Source of the DNA: Stenotrophomonas maltophilia
GTDB lineage: Bacteria; Pseudomonadota; Gammaproteobacteria; Xanthomonadales; Xanthomonadaceae
DNA: 64,000 nucleotides
Reading direction: 5' to 3'
NCBI RefSeq assembly: GCF_002138415.1
Contig: NZ_CP015612.1
Location: 1,404,001-1,468,000, forward strand
The notes beneath the pieces are model-generated. The model was given only the letters and a program-made list of their open reading frames with translations, was not told the DNA's origin and ran no database searches. Shown in pieces: positions 1 through 6,552 of the stretch (the stretch's first letter is position 1; each line of letters starts with the position of its first letter). A program made the position numbers and the translations under genes.

Positions 1-174
1 CAGCGCGATGCCCAGCAGGGCGACCACCACCATCACCACCACGCTGCGCGCGCTGGGCTTGAGGTACTTCGGCGCGACCGCCGGTTCAGCGGGCGTGGGT
101 GCAGGCGCCGCGTCGGTCGGTGGCGGTGGGGTCACGTTGTCGGTGTCGTCGGGTCGGGGCGGGACGGGGGGCAT
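1..174 (-). CDS. HlyD/EmrA-type membrane fusion protein (N-terminal part, runs off the window)
   Basis: This is the first 58 codons of a gene read leftwards out of the window. A proline/alanine-rich cytoplasmic head of about 40 residues precedes one hydrophobic segment (SVVVMVVVALLGIAL), the anchor layout of periplasmic adaptor proteins of drug pumps. It starts 10 bp after the stop of a DHA2-family transporter, so the two probably form one efflux unit together with the tetR gene upstream. The adaptor would link the inner membrane transporter to an outer membrane channel. The family call rests on context and on the single N-terminal membrane segment, because the lipoyl and beta-barrel domains lie outside the window. 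Confidence 0.7.
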   Translation of the reverse strand, partial: MPPVPPRPDDTDNVTPPPPTDAAPAPTPAEPAVAPKYLKPSARSVVVMVVVALLGIAL

Positions 175-184
175 GGTGGAGGAC

Positions 185-1858
185 TCAGCGGAGCGCGGCC
201 GGCGTGGCCGCAGCGGGGGAAGTGGGGTGGCGCTTGCGCCATTGCTTCAGCACGGCGGTGCGCAGCGACAGCAGCAGCAACCAGCACAGGAAGCCGATGG
301 CCAACCAACCGCTCAGGGTGAACACATCATTGAAGCCACGCACGTTGGCTTCGCGGCGCGCGGTCTGCGCCAGCTGCGCGCTGCCCTGCGCACTGCGCAG
401 CACCGGGTCGGTGATCTGTGCGCTGTACAGCTGCTGCTGGATACGCAGGCGTTGTGCCACCACCGGATCGGCCGGGTCGAGCTGGCTGGTCAATGCGCTG
501 GAGTACAGCTGCTCGCGATGCAGCTGGAAGGTGCCCAGCACCGCCGAGCCGGCCAGGCCGCCCAGCGTCTGCGTGATCGACAGCGTCACCAGGAAGGTGA
601 TCATGTGATCCACGCCCTGCTTCAGCGCGGCGGAAATGCCGAGCATGATCAGCGGGCCCATGAACATGCCGGCGCCGACAGACGCCAGGAACTGGCTGAC
701 GTAGAAGTCGTGCGGCCGGTCCATGCTGGTGCGGTGCTGGTCGAAGAAGGCGGCAGCGCCGAGCAGCAGGATTGCCATCAGCAGCTGCGCGATCAGCCGC
801 TTCGGGCCGAAGGTCAGCGAGGCACCGGCGATGCCGGTGACCACGCCGGCGAGGATCACCACGAACAGCGGGCGCATCTGGTCAGGCCCCATGCCCAGCG
901 TGCGCATCAGGTTGACCACGCCATAGGACTGCTCGGTGGTCAGGAAGCGGATCAGGAACGCGCCGACGATGAAGTGCAGCACCGGCAGCTTCGACAGCCA
1001 GCGGATCTGCAGCAGCGGATTGCGCCGGTAGTGCTCGATGATGAAGGCGGTGGTGGACAGCACGATCGAGGCGACCAGTGCCCAGCCCAGCCATGGCGTG
1101 TTGAGCCACCAGCGCGTATAGCCCTGTGCCAGCACGATCACCAGCAGCGCGACCGCCGGCGCAAGCAGGGCGAAGGTGAGGAAGTCCAATGGCTCGAAGG
1201 CCTTCACCTGGATGCCCGGCGGCAGCTTCAGCACCACCACCGCCGCGAACGCGCACAGGGCCAGGCCGGCTTCGAACGAGTACAGCAGGTGCCACTGGCC
1301 GGTATCGACCAGGCCCGGCGATACGATCCAGGCAATCGGCACCGCCAGCTGCGAAAGGCCGACACCGACCACCAGCAGGTTGCCGGTGAACCGCCGTGGC
1401 AGCGCCTGCAGCATGTACAGCGTGCCCAGCGTCGAACAGGCCGCGCCGGCGAAGCCGCTGGCAGCACGGGTCAGCATCGTGGTCTCGAAGCTGCCGACGA
1501 ACAGATGCAGCACCGCCAGCGCCGCGTACAGGCCCAGGCCGATCTCGGCGAACAGGCGGATGCCGTACTGCTGGCGGAACTTGAAGGCCAGCAGGTTGGC
1601 CGTGACGTTGACCATTGCATAAGCCGCCACCAGCCAGCTGCCCTGGGTCGGGGTCAGTGCCAGCTGGCCCTGCAGGAAGGGCAGGTTGGCGGTGACCAGC
1701 GCATTGCCGAGGCCACCGGTGATCGCCACCAGCAGCGACACCAGTGCATAGGCCACGCGTCGATAGGGGGGATGCCAGGGCATCGAAGCCGAACCGGGCA
1801 TGGTCGGCTTCTCGTGCTCCTCCCAATCCGGAACCGGCTTCAGATACGGCTGGACCAT
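185..1858 (-). CDS. DHA2-family (EmrB-like) MFS drug transporter
   Basis: This 557-residue inner membrane protein has about 14 hydrophobic segments, as expected for the 14-TMS drug:H+ antiporter family DHA2. Near the N-terminus it carries ITGGLGNALVTANLPFLQG, followed by loop features typical of EmrB. The in-frame ORF could extend upstream, but the start MVQPYLKPVPDW is preferred because its ATG overlaps the stop of the upstream tetR gene by 4 bp (ATGA), which suggests translational coupling. The HlyD-type gene follows after 10 bp. The likely role is proton-driven export of toxic hydrophobic compounds through a tripartite system; the substrate cannot be told from sequence. The order regulator-transporter-adaptor differs from the emrRAB order of Escherichia coli. 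Confidence 0.85.
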   Translation of the reverse strand: MVQPYLKPVPDWEEHEKPTMPGSASMPWHPPYRRVAYALVSLLVAITGGLGNALVTANLPFLQGQLALTPTQGSWLVAAYAMVNVTANLLAFKFRQQYGIRLFAEIGLGLYAALAVLHLFVGSFETTMLTRAASGFAGAACSTLGTLYMLQALPRRFTGNLLVVGVGLSQLAVPIAWIVSPGLVDTGQWHLLYSFEAGLALCAFAAVVVLKLPPGIQVKAFEPLDFLTFALLAPAVALLVIVLAQGYTRWWLNTPWLGWALVASIVLSTTAFIIEHYRRNPLLQIRWLSKLPVLHFIVGAFLIRFLTTEQSYGVVNLMRTLGMGPDQMRPLFVVILAGVVTGIAGASLTFGPKRLIAQLLMAILLLGAAAFFDQHRTSMDRPHDFYVSQFLASVGAGMFMGPLIMLGISAALKQGVDHMITFLVTLSITQTLGGLAGSAVLGTFQLHREQLYSSALTSQLDPADPVVAQRLRIQQQLYSAQITDPVLRSAQGSAQLAQTARREANVRGFNDVFTLSGWLAIGFLCWLLLLSLRTAVLKQWRKRHPTSPAAATPAALR

Positions 1859-2424
1859 CAGCGGGCCTCGCTGGTTGCTCCCTGGAGACCCCCGCGCAGC
1901 AGCTGCAGGGCACGCCCGGCCAGGTGGGCGCGCTCGTCGCGGGTCTTGCCGCGCAGGGCCGCGCCCAGCATGCCCGAGATCAGTGAAATATCCGTCTTCT
2001 CCAGGTCGGCCCGGCACAGGCCGGCGGCCTTGGCACGGGCGATCGGCGCTTCCAGCAGATCGCGTACGGTTTCGCGCGCGGTGCGCATGGCCGGCACGTC
2101 CGAATCGACTGCACGCCAGTAATCGGCCAGCGCCGGCGAATCGATGATGCGCTGGGCCATGCCCTCGAACACCTCGAACAGGGCGTCGTCGCGGTCGCCG
2201 AGCTGTTCGACCTGGCGCCGGATGCGGTCGACCGTACGCTGCAGCAGTGCCTGGATCAGCGCGGTGCGGTCGGGGAAGTTGCGGTACAGGGTCGCGCGGC
2301 CCACCTGGGCGCGTTCGACCACCAGGTCCAGCGGAGCGGTGACGCCATGTTGGCCGAACACATGATCGGCGGCGTCGAGGATAAGGGCGCGGCGGGCAGC
2401 AGCATCGGCACGTTGGGCTGTCAT
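1858..2424 (-). CDS. TetR-family repressor of the adjacent efflux operon
   Basis: The protein is 188 residues, normal for TetR regulators. An N-terminal helix-turn-helix spans roughly residues 8-52: RRALILDAADHVFGQHGV, then APLDLVVERAQVGRATLYRNF, with the typical tyrosine-arginine-asparagine-phenylalanine end of the recognition helix. The remainder is a divergent ligand-binding domain. The start at MTAQRADAAAR is chosen because translation from the upstream in-frame codon would run across the palindrome at 2435-2452. The gene is first in an apparent three-gene operon with the efflux pump, so it probably represses its own operon until an inducer binds. Confidence 0.88.
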   Translation of the reverse strand: MTAQRADAAARRALILDAADHVFGQHGVTAPLDLVVERAQVGRATLYRNFPDRTALIQALLQRTVDRIRRQVEQLGDRDDALFEVFEGMAQRIIDSPALADYWRAVDSDVPAMRTARETVRDLLEAPIARAKAAGLCRADLEKTDISLISGMLGAALRGKTRDERAHLAGRALQLLRGGLQGATSEAR

Positions 2425-2434
2425 GGGTTTATTT

Positions 2435-2452
2435 TCGGACAAAAGTGTCCGA
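2435..2452. promoter_or_regulatory. Putative TetR operator (TCGGACA-N4-TGTCCGA)
   Basis: This is a perfect palindrome with 7-bp arms and a 4-bp centre (AAAG). It lies 10 bp upstream of the tetR start codon, where it would cover the promoter or the first transcribed bases. Its position ahead of an autoregulated tetR-pump operon makes it the obvious repressor site. The operator role is inferred; the palindrome itself is visible. Confidence 0.7.
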
Positions 2453-2537
2453 TTGGCGAGACATTGAGTGACGGGATTGTCCGGTTGTTGTCGTACGCAC
2501 ATCTTTGTGACGGATGTGTGATGGCGTGGGGTGAAAT

Positions 2538-2593
2538 GAAAACGGGGTCCGAAGGTCCCGGGAGAGAACGAGATGGAACGTCGCCAGGAAATG
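2538..2593 (-). terminator. Terminator-like repeat, copy A (3' of the DUF4303 gene)
   Basis: Read on the minus strand this holds a short GC hairpin (GGG-A-CC, loop TTC, GG-A-CCC, one mismatch) followed by TTTTC. It shares two exact blocks with copy B at 3268-3326: CCCGGGAGAGAACG and GAACGTCGCCAGGAAATG. It would end transcription of the DUF4303 gene. Confidence 0.6.
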
Positions 2594-2607
2594 ACCGCCC
2601 GGGGTCA

Positions 2608-2631
2608 GTAGATCCACGCCATGCGTGGATG
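2608..2631. repeat. GTAG-type REP (SMAG-like)
   Basis: The element is GTAG followed by the perfect stem ATCCACGC-CAT-GCGTGGAT. Outer bases GGGTCA (2602-2607) and TGACCC (2634-2639) extend the pairing. The same element recurs at 22912, 30162 and, without GTAG, 31481. Confidence 0.8.
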
Positions 2632-2650
2632 AATGACCCTAGGGTCGCGC

Positions 2651-3217
2651 CTATTGCGTATCTATCGGATCGGCCACTTCCGACAGCCAGCGGGCCAGCG
2701 CCGCGCTTGGATTCAGACGACGCGCGCGGAGGATGTTGCTGTGGTCGGGTGGGATCACTTCGACATTGATCAACACCGTTTCGCGAGTGGAGCCGGTTCC
2801 AAAGAAGCCTTCAGTGTCCAGCGCATGCAGAGCCTCCTCCATCGCGCCAAGTCGGATTGCGTATTCCTCCATCCAATCTGCTTCCGGCATGAACGAGTTC
2901 ATGGCCGGACGAGCAGCAAATAGCGCATGCACCGGATCGAGGGCCTCCCTGCCGACATCGAAGTAGGGAGCGTCGATGCAGCTCCATTTCAAGTCGCTTG
3001 ATGCCTCAAGCGGATACGGAGCATCGGCAGTGCGTTGCAGTGCCTCTGACGACCAGGCGCAAAGCACTGGAGCCAATGCTTCGCCCGTGGTCATGAGTAC
3101 AACGTAGTAGAAGTGCTCATTCGTCTCCTTCAACTCGGCGACGGCGGTCCTGACCGCGGAGATCAGTGCATCGCGAAGCATGTCTTGGGTTGGGATGCGC
3201 GGAGGTGGAACCTGCAT
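2651..3217 (-). CDS. DUF4303 domain-containing protein
   Basis: This 188-residue soluble protein has no signal peptide or membrane segment. The region HFYYVVLMTTGEALAPVLCA followed by WSSEALQR is the signature I associate with DUF4303, a family without a known biochemical role that sometimes sits near immunity or toxin loci. The start MQVPPPRIPTQDML is preferred over an upstream methionine because only from there does the sequence look like the family. It stands alone between two copies of a terminator-like repeat (2538-2593 and 3268-3326), so the gene with one terminator copy looks like an inserted or duplicated unit. No partner toxin is visible nearby. Confidence 0.7.
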   Translation of the reverse strand: MQVPPPRIPTQDMLRDALISAVRTAVAELKETNEHFYYVVLMTTGEALAPVLCAWSSEALQRTADAPYPLEASSDLKWSCIDAPYFDVGREALDPVHALFAARPAMNSFMPEADWMEEYAIRLGAMEEALHALDTEGFFGTGSTRETVLINVEVIPPDHSNILRARRLNPSAALARWLSEVADPIDTQ

Positions 3218-3267
3218 GTGTGTGGTTCGCAGAGGAGCAACGTGGCTACGCACAGTCTGCACGACAT

Positions 3268-3326
3268 AAAAAACGGGGGCCATGAGGCCCCCGGGAGAGA
3301 ACGGCGATGAACGTCGCCAGGAAATG
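3268..3326 (-). terminator. Terminator-like repeat, copy B (3' of the TonB receptor gene)
   Basis: On the minus strand this gives a perfect stem GGGGGCC-TCAT-GGCCCCC (3275-3292) followed by GTTTTTTATG, a standard intrinsic terminator. It lies downstream of the receptor gene that ends at 3399. It matches copy A at 2538-2593 in two blocks of 14 and 18 bp. Confidence 0.75.
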
Positions 3327-3348
3327 TTTGATTGAGTCAGGGTTGCCT

Positions 3349-3387
3349 GGGGTCAGAGCCCTTTCCTTCGGAAAGGGATCCGACCCC
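3349..3387. repeat. 39-bp hairpin repeat, copy 1
   Basis: The arms are GGGGTCAGAGCCCTTTCC and GGAAAGGGATCCGACCCC around a TTC loop, paired apart from a few positions near the middle. The same 39-bp element occurs in reverse orientation at 30192-30230. It sits 12 bp past the TonB receptor stop and could also help termination. Confidence 0.7.
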
Positions 3388-3398
3388 GCCGTGCGCGA

Positions 3399-5603
3399 TC
3401 AGAAGAACGCGCGGATGCCGAATGCGACACCACGGCCCGGCAGCGGTGAGTAGTCGCGCAGCAGCGAGGTATGCGGGCGCACTTCGCGGTTGGTCAGGTT
3501 GCTGCCATCCAGGAACACTTCGTAGCTGTTGCTCGCGTTGCGGTCCCAGCGGTAGGCCAGGTGCGCGTCGACCAGGGTGTAGCCGTTGCTCGGCTCCTCG
3601 TTCTGGGCGACGTCCTTCTGGCGGCTGTAGCGCACTGCACCGACCGAGGCACGCCAGCCATCCTTCGACCAGCGCAGATCGGCGCCGACGCGGGCCGGGG
3701 CGATACGCGGCAGGTAGCCGGTGTTGGCCAGCTCCACGCTGTAGTTGTGGTTGTGGTCGCCATGCGGCACGGCGATGTCCAGGTTGCGGCTGCCGCTGCC
3801 ATCCAGCTTGGCCTTCACGTAGTCGCCGAACAGGCGCAGATCCCAGTCACCGGCACCGCCCTCGAACAAGTGCACCAGCGCTTCGGCTTCGGCACCGCGG
3901 AACACCGCATCCTGCTGCGTCCAGGCGCGGACCGGCAGACCCTCGGTAACGCCGGTGTCAGCCAGGTAGATGAAGTCCTTGAACTTGGTCTGGTAGACCG
4001 ACGCGGAGAAGTCCAGGCGTTCGCTGTGGGTGTGGATACCCAGTTCCACGCGCTGGCCGCGCTCGGTCTTCAGGTTGGCGTCGCCGATTTCCAGCGAGCG
4101 GGTGGCGATGTGCGCGCCGGCCGCATACAGCTCTTCGTTGGTCGGTGCACGCTCGGAGCTGTCCACGCCGATGCGCAGGTCAACGGCATCGTTGAGCTTC
4201 CAGATACCGGCGGCAGACAGGTTGGTGGCGCCGAAGGTGCGCCGGCGGTAGTCACCGGTCGGGTCCAGCTTGACCTGGTCGTGGCGGCCGCCCAGTTCCA
4301 GCTTGAACGGACCGAACTGCTTTTCCTGCAGCACGAACAGGCCGATGTTCTTCGTGCCGGTATCCGGAACGAACGCCTCTTCGCCCTTGGCACCGAAATC
4401 ACTGTTGCCGAACTGCAGGCCGAAGGCGCCGTCCCAGCCGCCGATCTGCTGCTGCACGGCTTCCAGGCGCGCCTCGATGCCGCGGTTGGTGAAGCGGGTG
4501 GACGGCGTGCCGGCCTCCAGCTCCACGTGCTCATAATCGGTGTAGGCCACGCGTGCATTGATGTTCTTCAGGAACGAGACCGGGTCATAGATGCCGGCCT
4601 TGGTCTCGAAGCGGTTCTGCACCATGTCGATGCGCACGTCATGCTCGTCGCCGCCTTCTTCTTCATCGCCATGGTCGTGACCGTGGTCATGGCCATGATC
4701 ATCACCATCGGCGTGCACGTGCGCGCCATTGGGAATGCCGTAGTTGGTGCGGTAGGTGCTGGCGGATACGCCGAAGTAGCCGCCGTCGCCCAGCCACGTT
4801 GCGCCGACACCGCCGGCGCGGGTGCGGATCGAGCTGTTGTCCAGGCGGCCGCGGCGCGGCTCTTCGCCTTCCTCGCCCGCGTGGTCATGGTCGTGATCGT
4901 GATGATCTTCAAGGCTGTCGATCACGGCATAGCCGGGAATGCGGTAGTCGTCGCCATTGCGCACCAGGCCGTCCACATGCAGCACGACATTGCCGCTGAC
5001 GCCATCGAGGCGGAACATGCCGCTGCGTTCGTTGTTCACCGAATTGCCGCGCAGCTCGGCGCGGCCGCTGAGCGGGCGCTCCGGCAGTTCGCGCGCGATG
5101 CGGCCATCGACCACATTGACCGCGCCACCGATGGCGCCACTGCCGAACAGCAGCGTGGCCGGACCCTTCAGCACTTCGATCTGGTCGGCCAGGAACGGCT
5201 CGATGCTGGTGGCATGGTCGGCACTGACGGTGGAGGCATCCATGTTGCCCATGCCATTGGACAGCACGGCCACGCGGGGGCCTTCCTGGCCGCGGATGAT
5301 CGGGCGGCCGACGCCAGGGCCGAAGAAGGTGCTCTGCACGCCGGGCAGCTTGGCCACTGTATCGCCGAGGGTGCCGGCCTTCTGCTCGTCCAGGCGCTCA
5401 CCGGCCAGCACGTCCACCGGGCGCGCCAGCGATTCGGCATCGCCCTGCAGCGGCGACGCGGTGACCTGCACCGACGACAGTTCAGTCAGGTGGCGGTCAC
5501 GATGGGAATCGTCTTCGCTGGCGGCGAAGGCAACGGTCGGAAGCAGGGCGGTCAGGGCCAGGGCGAGGGAATGCGGCTTCAACCGCGGGGTACGGGCGGG
5601 CAT
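3399..5603 (-). CDS. TonB-dependent outer membrane receptor, probable zinc (ZnuD-like) type
   Basis: The 734-residue precursor has a signal peptide (residues 1 to about 27, ending AFA-A). A plug domain follows, with a TonB-box-like LSSVQVTAS near residue 43 and RPIIRGQEGPRVAVLSNG at 100-117. The rest is a 22-strand-type barrel ending in phenylalanine. Two loops are rich in histidine and acidic residues (about 234-248 and 295-322), as in zinc receptors such as ZnuD, where such loops capture Zn2+. Other divalent metals remain possible. The gene is divergent from a MerC-like gene, and a Zur-like box lies 14 bp upstream of the start. It would import metal across the outer membrane using TonB-ExbBD energy under zinc limitation. 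Confidence 0.82.
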   Translation of the reverse strand: MPARTPRLKPHSLALALTALLPTVAFAASEDDSHRDRHLTELSSVQVTASPLQGDAESLARPVDVLAGERLDEQKAGTLGDTVAKLPGVQSTFFGPGVGRPIIRGQEGPRVAVLSNGMGNMDASTVSADHATSIEPFLADQIEVLKGPATLLFGSGAIGGAVNVVDGRIARELPERPLSGRAELRGNSVNNERSGMFRLDGVSGNVVLHVDGLVRNGDDYRIPGYAVIDSLEDHHDHDHDHAGEEGEEPRRGRLDNSSIRTRAGGVGATWLGDGGYFGVSASTYRTNYGIPNGAHVHADGDDHGHDHGHDHGDEEEGGDEHDVRIDMVQNRFETKAGIYDPVSFLKNINARVAYTDYEHVELEAGTPSTRFTNRGIEARLEAVQQQIGGWDGAFGLQFGNSDFGAKGEEAFVPDTGTKNIGLFVLQEKQFGPFKLELGGRHDQVKLDPTGDYRRRTFGATNLSAAGIWKLNDAVDLRIGVDSSERAPTNEELYAAGAHIATRSLEIGDANLKTERGQRVELGIHTHSERLDFSASVYQTKFKDFIYLADTGVTEGLPVRAWTQQDAVFRGAEAEALVHLFEGGAGDWDLRLFGDYVKAKLDGSGSRNLDIAVPHGDHNHNYSVELANTGYLPRIAPARVGADLRWSKDGWRASVGAVRYSRQKDVAQNEEPSNGYTLVDAHLAYRWDRNASNSYEVFLDGSNLTNREVRPHTSLLRDYSPLPGRGVAFGIRAFF

Positions 5604-5616
5604 CGGTGGGTCCTTT

Positions 5617-5629
5617 GTTACACTGTATC
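5617..5629. promoter_or_regulatory. Zur-like box upstream of the TonB receptor
   Basis: GTTACACTGTATC fits the gammaproteobacterial Zur core GTTATANTATAAC at 10 of 13 positions and is itself a near-perfect inverted repeat (GTTACA-C-TGTATC, one mismatch). It lies 14 bp upstream of the receptor start codon. The Zur assignment is inferred from the motif and the histidine-rich receptor. Confidence 0.55.
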
Positions 5630-5696
5630 AATCGCTGGGCGCACGAATCCCGTCAGCGGGACAGGGGGAGGGAAACCGTGCGGGTCGGGGAAGGAT

Positions 5697-5709
5697 GTTA
5701 TATTATTCC
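5697..5709. promoter_or_regulatory. Second Zur-like box, upstream of the MerC-like gene
   Basis: GTTATATTATTCC matches GTTATANTATAAC at 11 of 13 positions. It lies about 30 bp upstream of the MerC-like start, so each divergent gene has its own candidate site. The flanks also form GTTAT-N8-ATAAC (5697-5714), which is a different spacing. Confidence 0.5.
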
Positions 5710-5738
5710 ATAACGATTCGCCGACCCTGCTGGAAGTC

Positions 5739-6152
5739 ATGTCCCTGTCCTCACGCCTGCGCCACCTGCTCGACCGTTTCGGCGCCACTGGTTCGATGCT
5801 GTGCGCGGTGCACTGCGCGGTGATCCCCGTGCTGCTGGCCGCAGCGCCTTCGTTGGGCCTGTCGTTCTGGCTGAGCGACGGCGTTGAACAGGCGCTGGTG
5901 GTGTTCGTGACCCTGCTGGGGCTGTTCAGCCTGGTCTGGGGCTATCGCCGGCATGGCGCGCTGCGCGCACTGGGCTTCCTGATTCCCGGCCTGGTCGCGT
6001 TGTGGGCTGGCGTGCTGTACGACCCGTTGCACCACAATGCCGTGCCGCACGCGGTGGTGATGACCATCGGCGGCCTGCTGGTGGGTGTCGCCCACCTGGT
6101 CAACCTGCGCCTCAACCACGGTCACGTGCACGACGCCAGCTGCGCGCACTAG
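5739..6152 (+). CDS. MerC-domain inner membrane protein
   Basis: This 137-residue protein has four hydrophobic segments. A cysteine pair in the first (GSMLCAVHCAVIP, Cys22 and Cys26) is the metal-binding layout of MerC mercury transporters. The C-terminus NHGHVHDASCAH adds histidines and a cysteine. No merR, merT or merA is nearby, and the gene is divergent from a zinc-type receptor with Zur-like boxes between, so moving zinc or another soft metal is more likely than mercury resistance. The start MSLSSRLRHLLDRFG is preferred because the long in-frame extension upstream is the antisense of the receptor gene. The ribosome binding site is weak (GGAAG very close to ATG). Confidence 0.75.
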   Translation: MSLSSRLRHLLDRFGATGSMLCAVHCAVIPVLLAAAPSLGLSFWLSDGVEQALVVFVTLLGLFSLVWGYRRHGALRALGFLIPGLVALWAGVLYDPLHHNAVPHAVVMTIGGLLVGVAHLVNLRLNHGHVHDASCAH

Positions 6153-6262
6153 GCGCTCCGTGATAGGATTTTCGATCGTGCGCGGGGGCGCCCAGCAAGG
6201 CGGCCCCGCCGAACCCGTGTCAGTACGGGGTAACCAGATTTCACATTTGAGGAGTTGAAGAC

Positions 6263-6442
6263 ATGGGTAAGGGTGACCGCAAGACCGCCAAGGGCAAGCG
6301 CTACAACGCCAGCTACGGCAACGCCCGTTCGCACACCGCGAGCAAGGTCGCCGTAGGCGCCGCCGCTCCGGTTGCCAAGAAGACCGTGGCCAAGGCTCCG
6401 GCGAAGAAGGCTGTGGCGAAGAAGGCTGTCGCCAAGGCCTGA
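6263..6442 (+). CDS. 30S ribosomal protein bTHX with an alanine/lysine-rich tail
   Basis: This gene of 59 codons begins MGKGDRKTAKGKRYNASYGN, which matches the bTHX (Thx) family: a short basic peptide that fits a cavity at the top of the 30S head. A good Shine-Dalgarno sequence (GAGGAG, 6250-6255) precedes it. The family core is only about 25 residues; here the protein continues into a repetitive lysine/alanine/proline tail (residues 38-59, KKTVAKAPAKKAVAKKAVAKA) resembling histone H1-like tails. A strong intrinsic terminator follows 22 bp downstream, so the gene can be its own transcription unit. It was too short for routine ORF cut-offs. Confidence 0.85.
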   Translation: MGKGDRKTAKGKRYNASYGNARSHTASKVAVGAAAPVAKKTVAKAPAKKAVAKKAVAKA

Positions 6443-6464
6443 TCCGGCCCAGACCGGTTCAACG

Positions 6465-6495
6465 AAAAACGCGGCGCCTGGCGCCGCGTTTTTTT
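6465..6495 (+). terminator. Intrinsic terminator after bTHX
   Basis: The 9-bp arms CGCGGCGCC and GGCGCCGCG (6470-6488) meet with almost no loop. AAAAA precedes them and TTTTTTT follows, so it may work in both directions and also end the phosphodiesterase gene from the other side. Confidence 0.9.
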
Positions 6496-6520
6496 ATGCT
6501 CGTCGTTCCGCTTGCTGCGT

Positions 6521-6540
6521 GCGCCGGGCCATGCCCGGCG
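6521..6540. repeat. REP-type palindrome
   Basis: GCGCCGGGC-CAT-GCCCGGCG is the same core as the REP at 48841 but without GTAG. It lies between bTHX and the phosphodiesterase gene. Confidence 0.6.
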
Positions 6541-6552
6541 GATGACGTACGA

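Noticed and set aside
8..2122. Plus-strand ORF of 704 codons
   Set aside because: It is the antisense of the DHA2 transporter and tetR genes; composition is glutamine/arginine-rich as expected for shadows in high-GC DNA, and it has no recognisable domain.
5697..5714. GTTAT-N8-ATAAC as a single symmetric operator
   Set aside because: Spacing does not fit the Zur core; the 13-bp match at 5697-5709 is a better reading.
3471..5738. Upstream part of the plus-strand ORF that ends in the MerC-like gene
   Set aside because: Antisense of the TonB receptor; the real gene begins at 5739.
5739..6152. Mercury resistance operon
   Set aside because: Only a MerC-like gene is present; merR, merT, merP and merA are absent.
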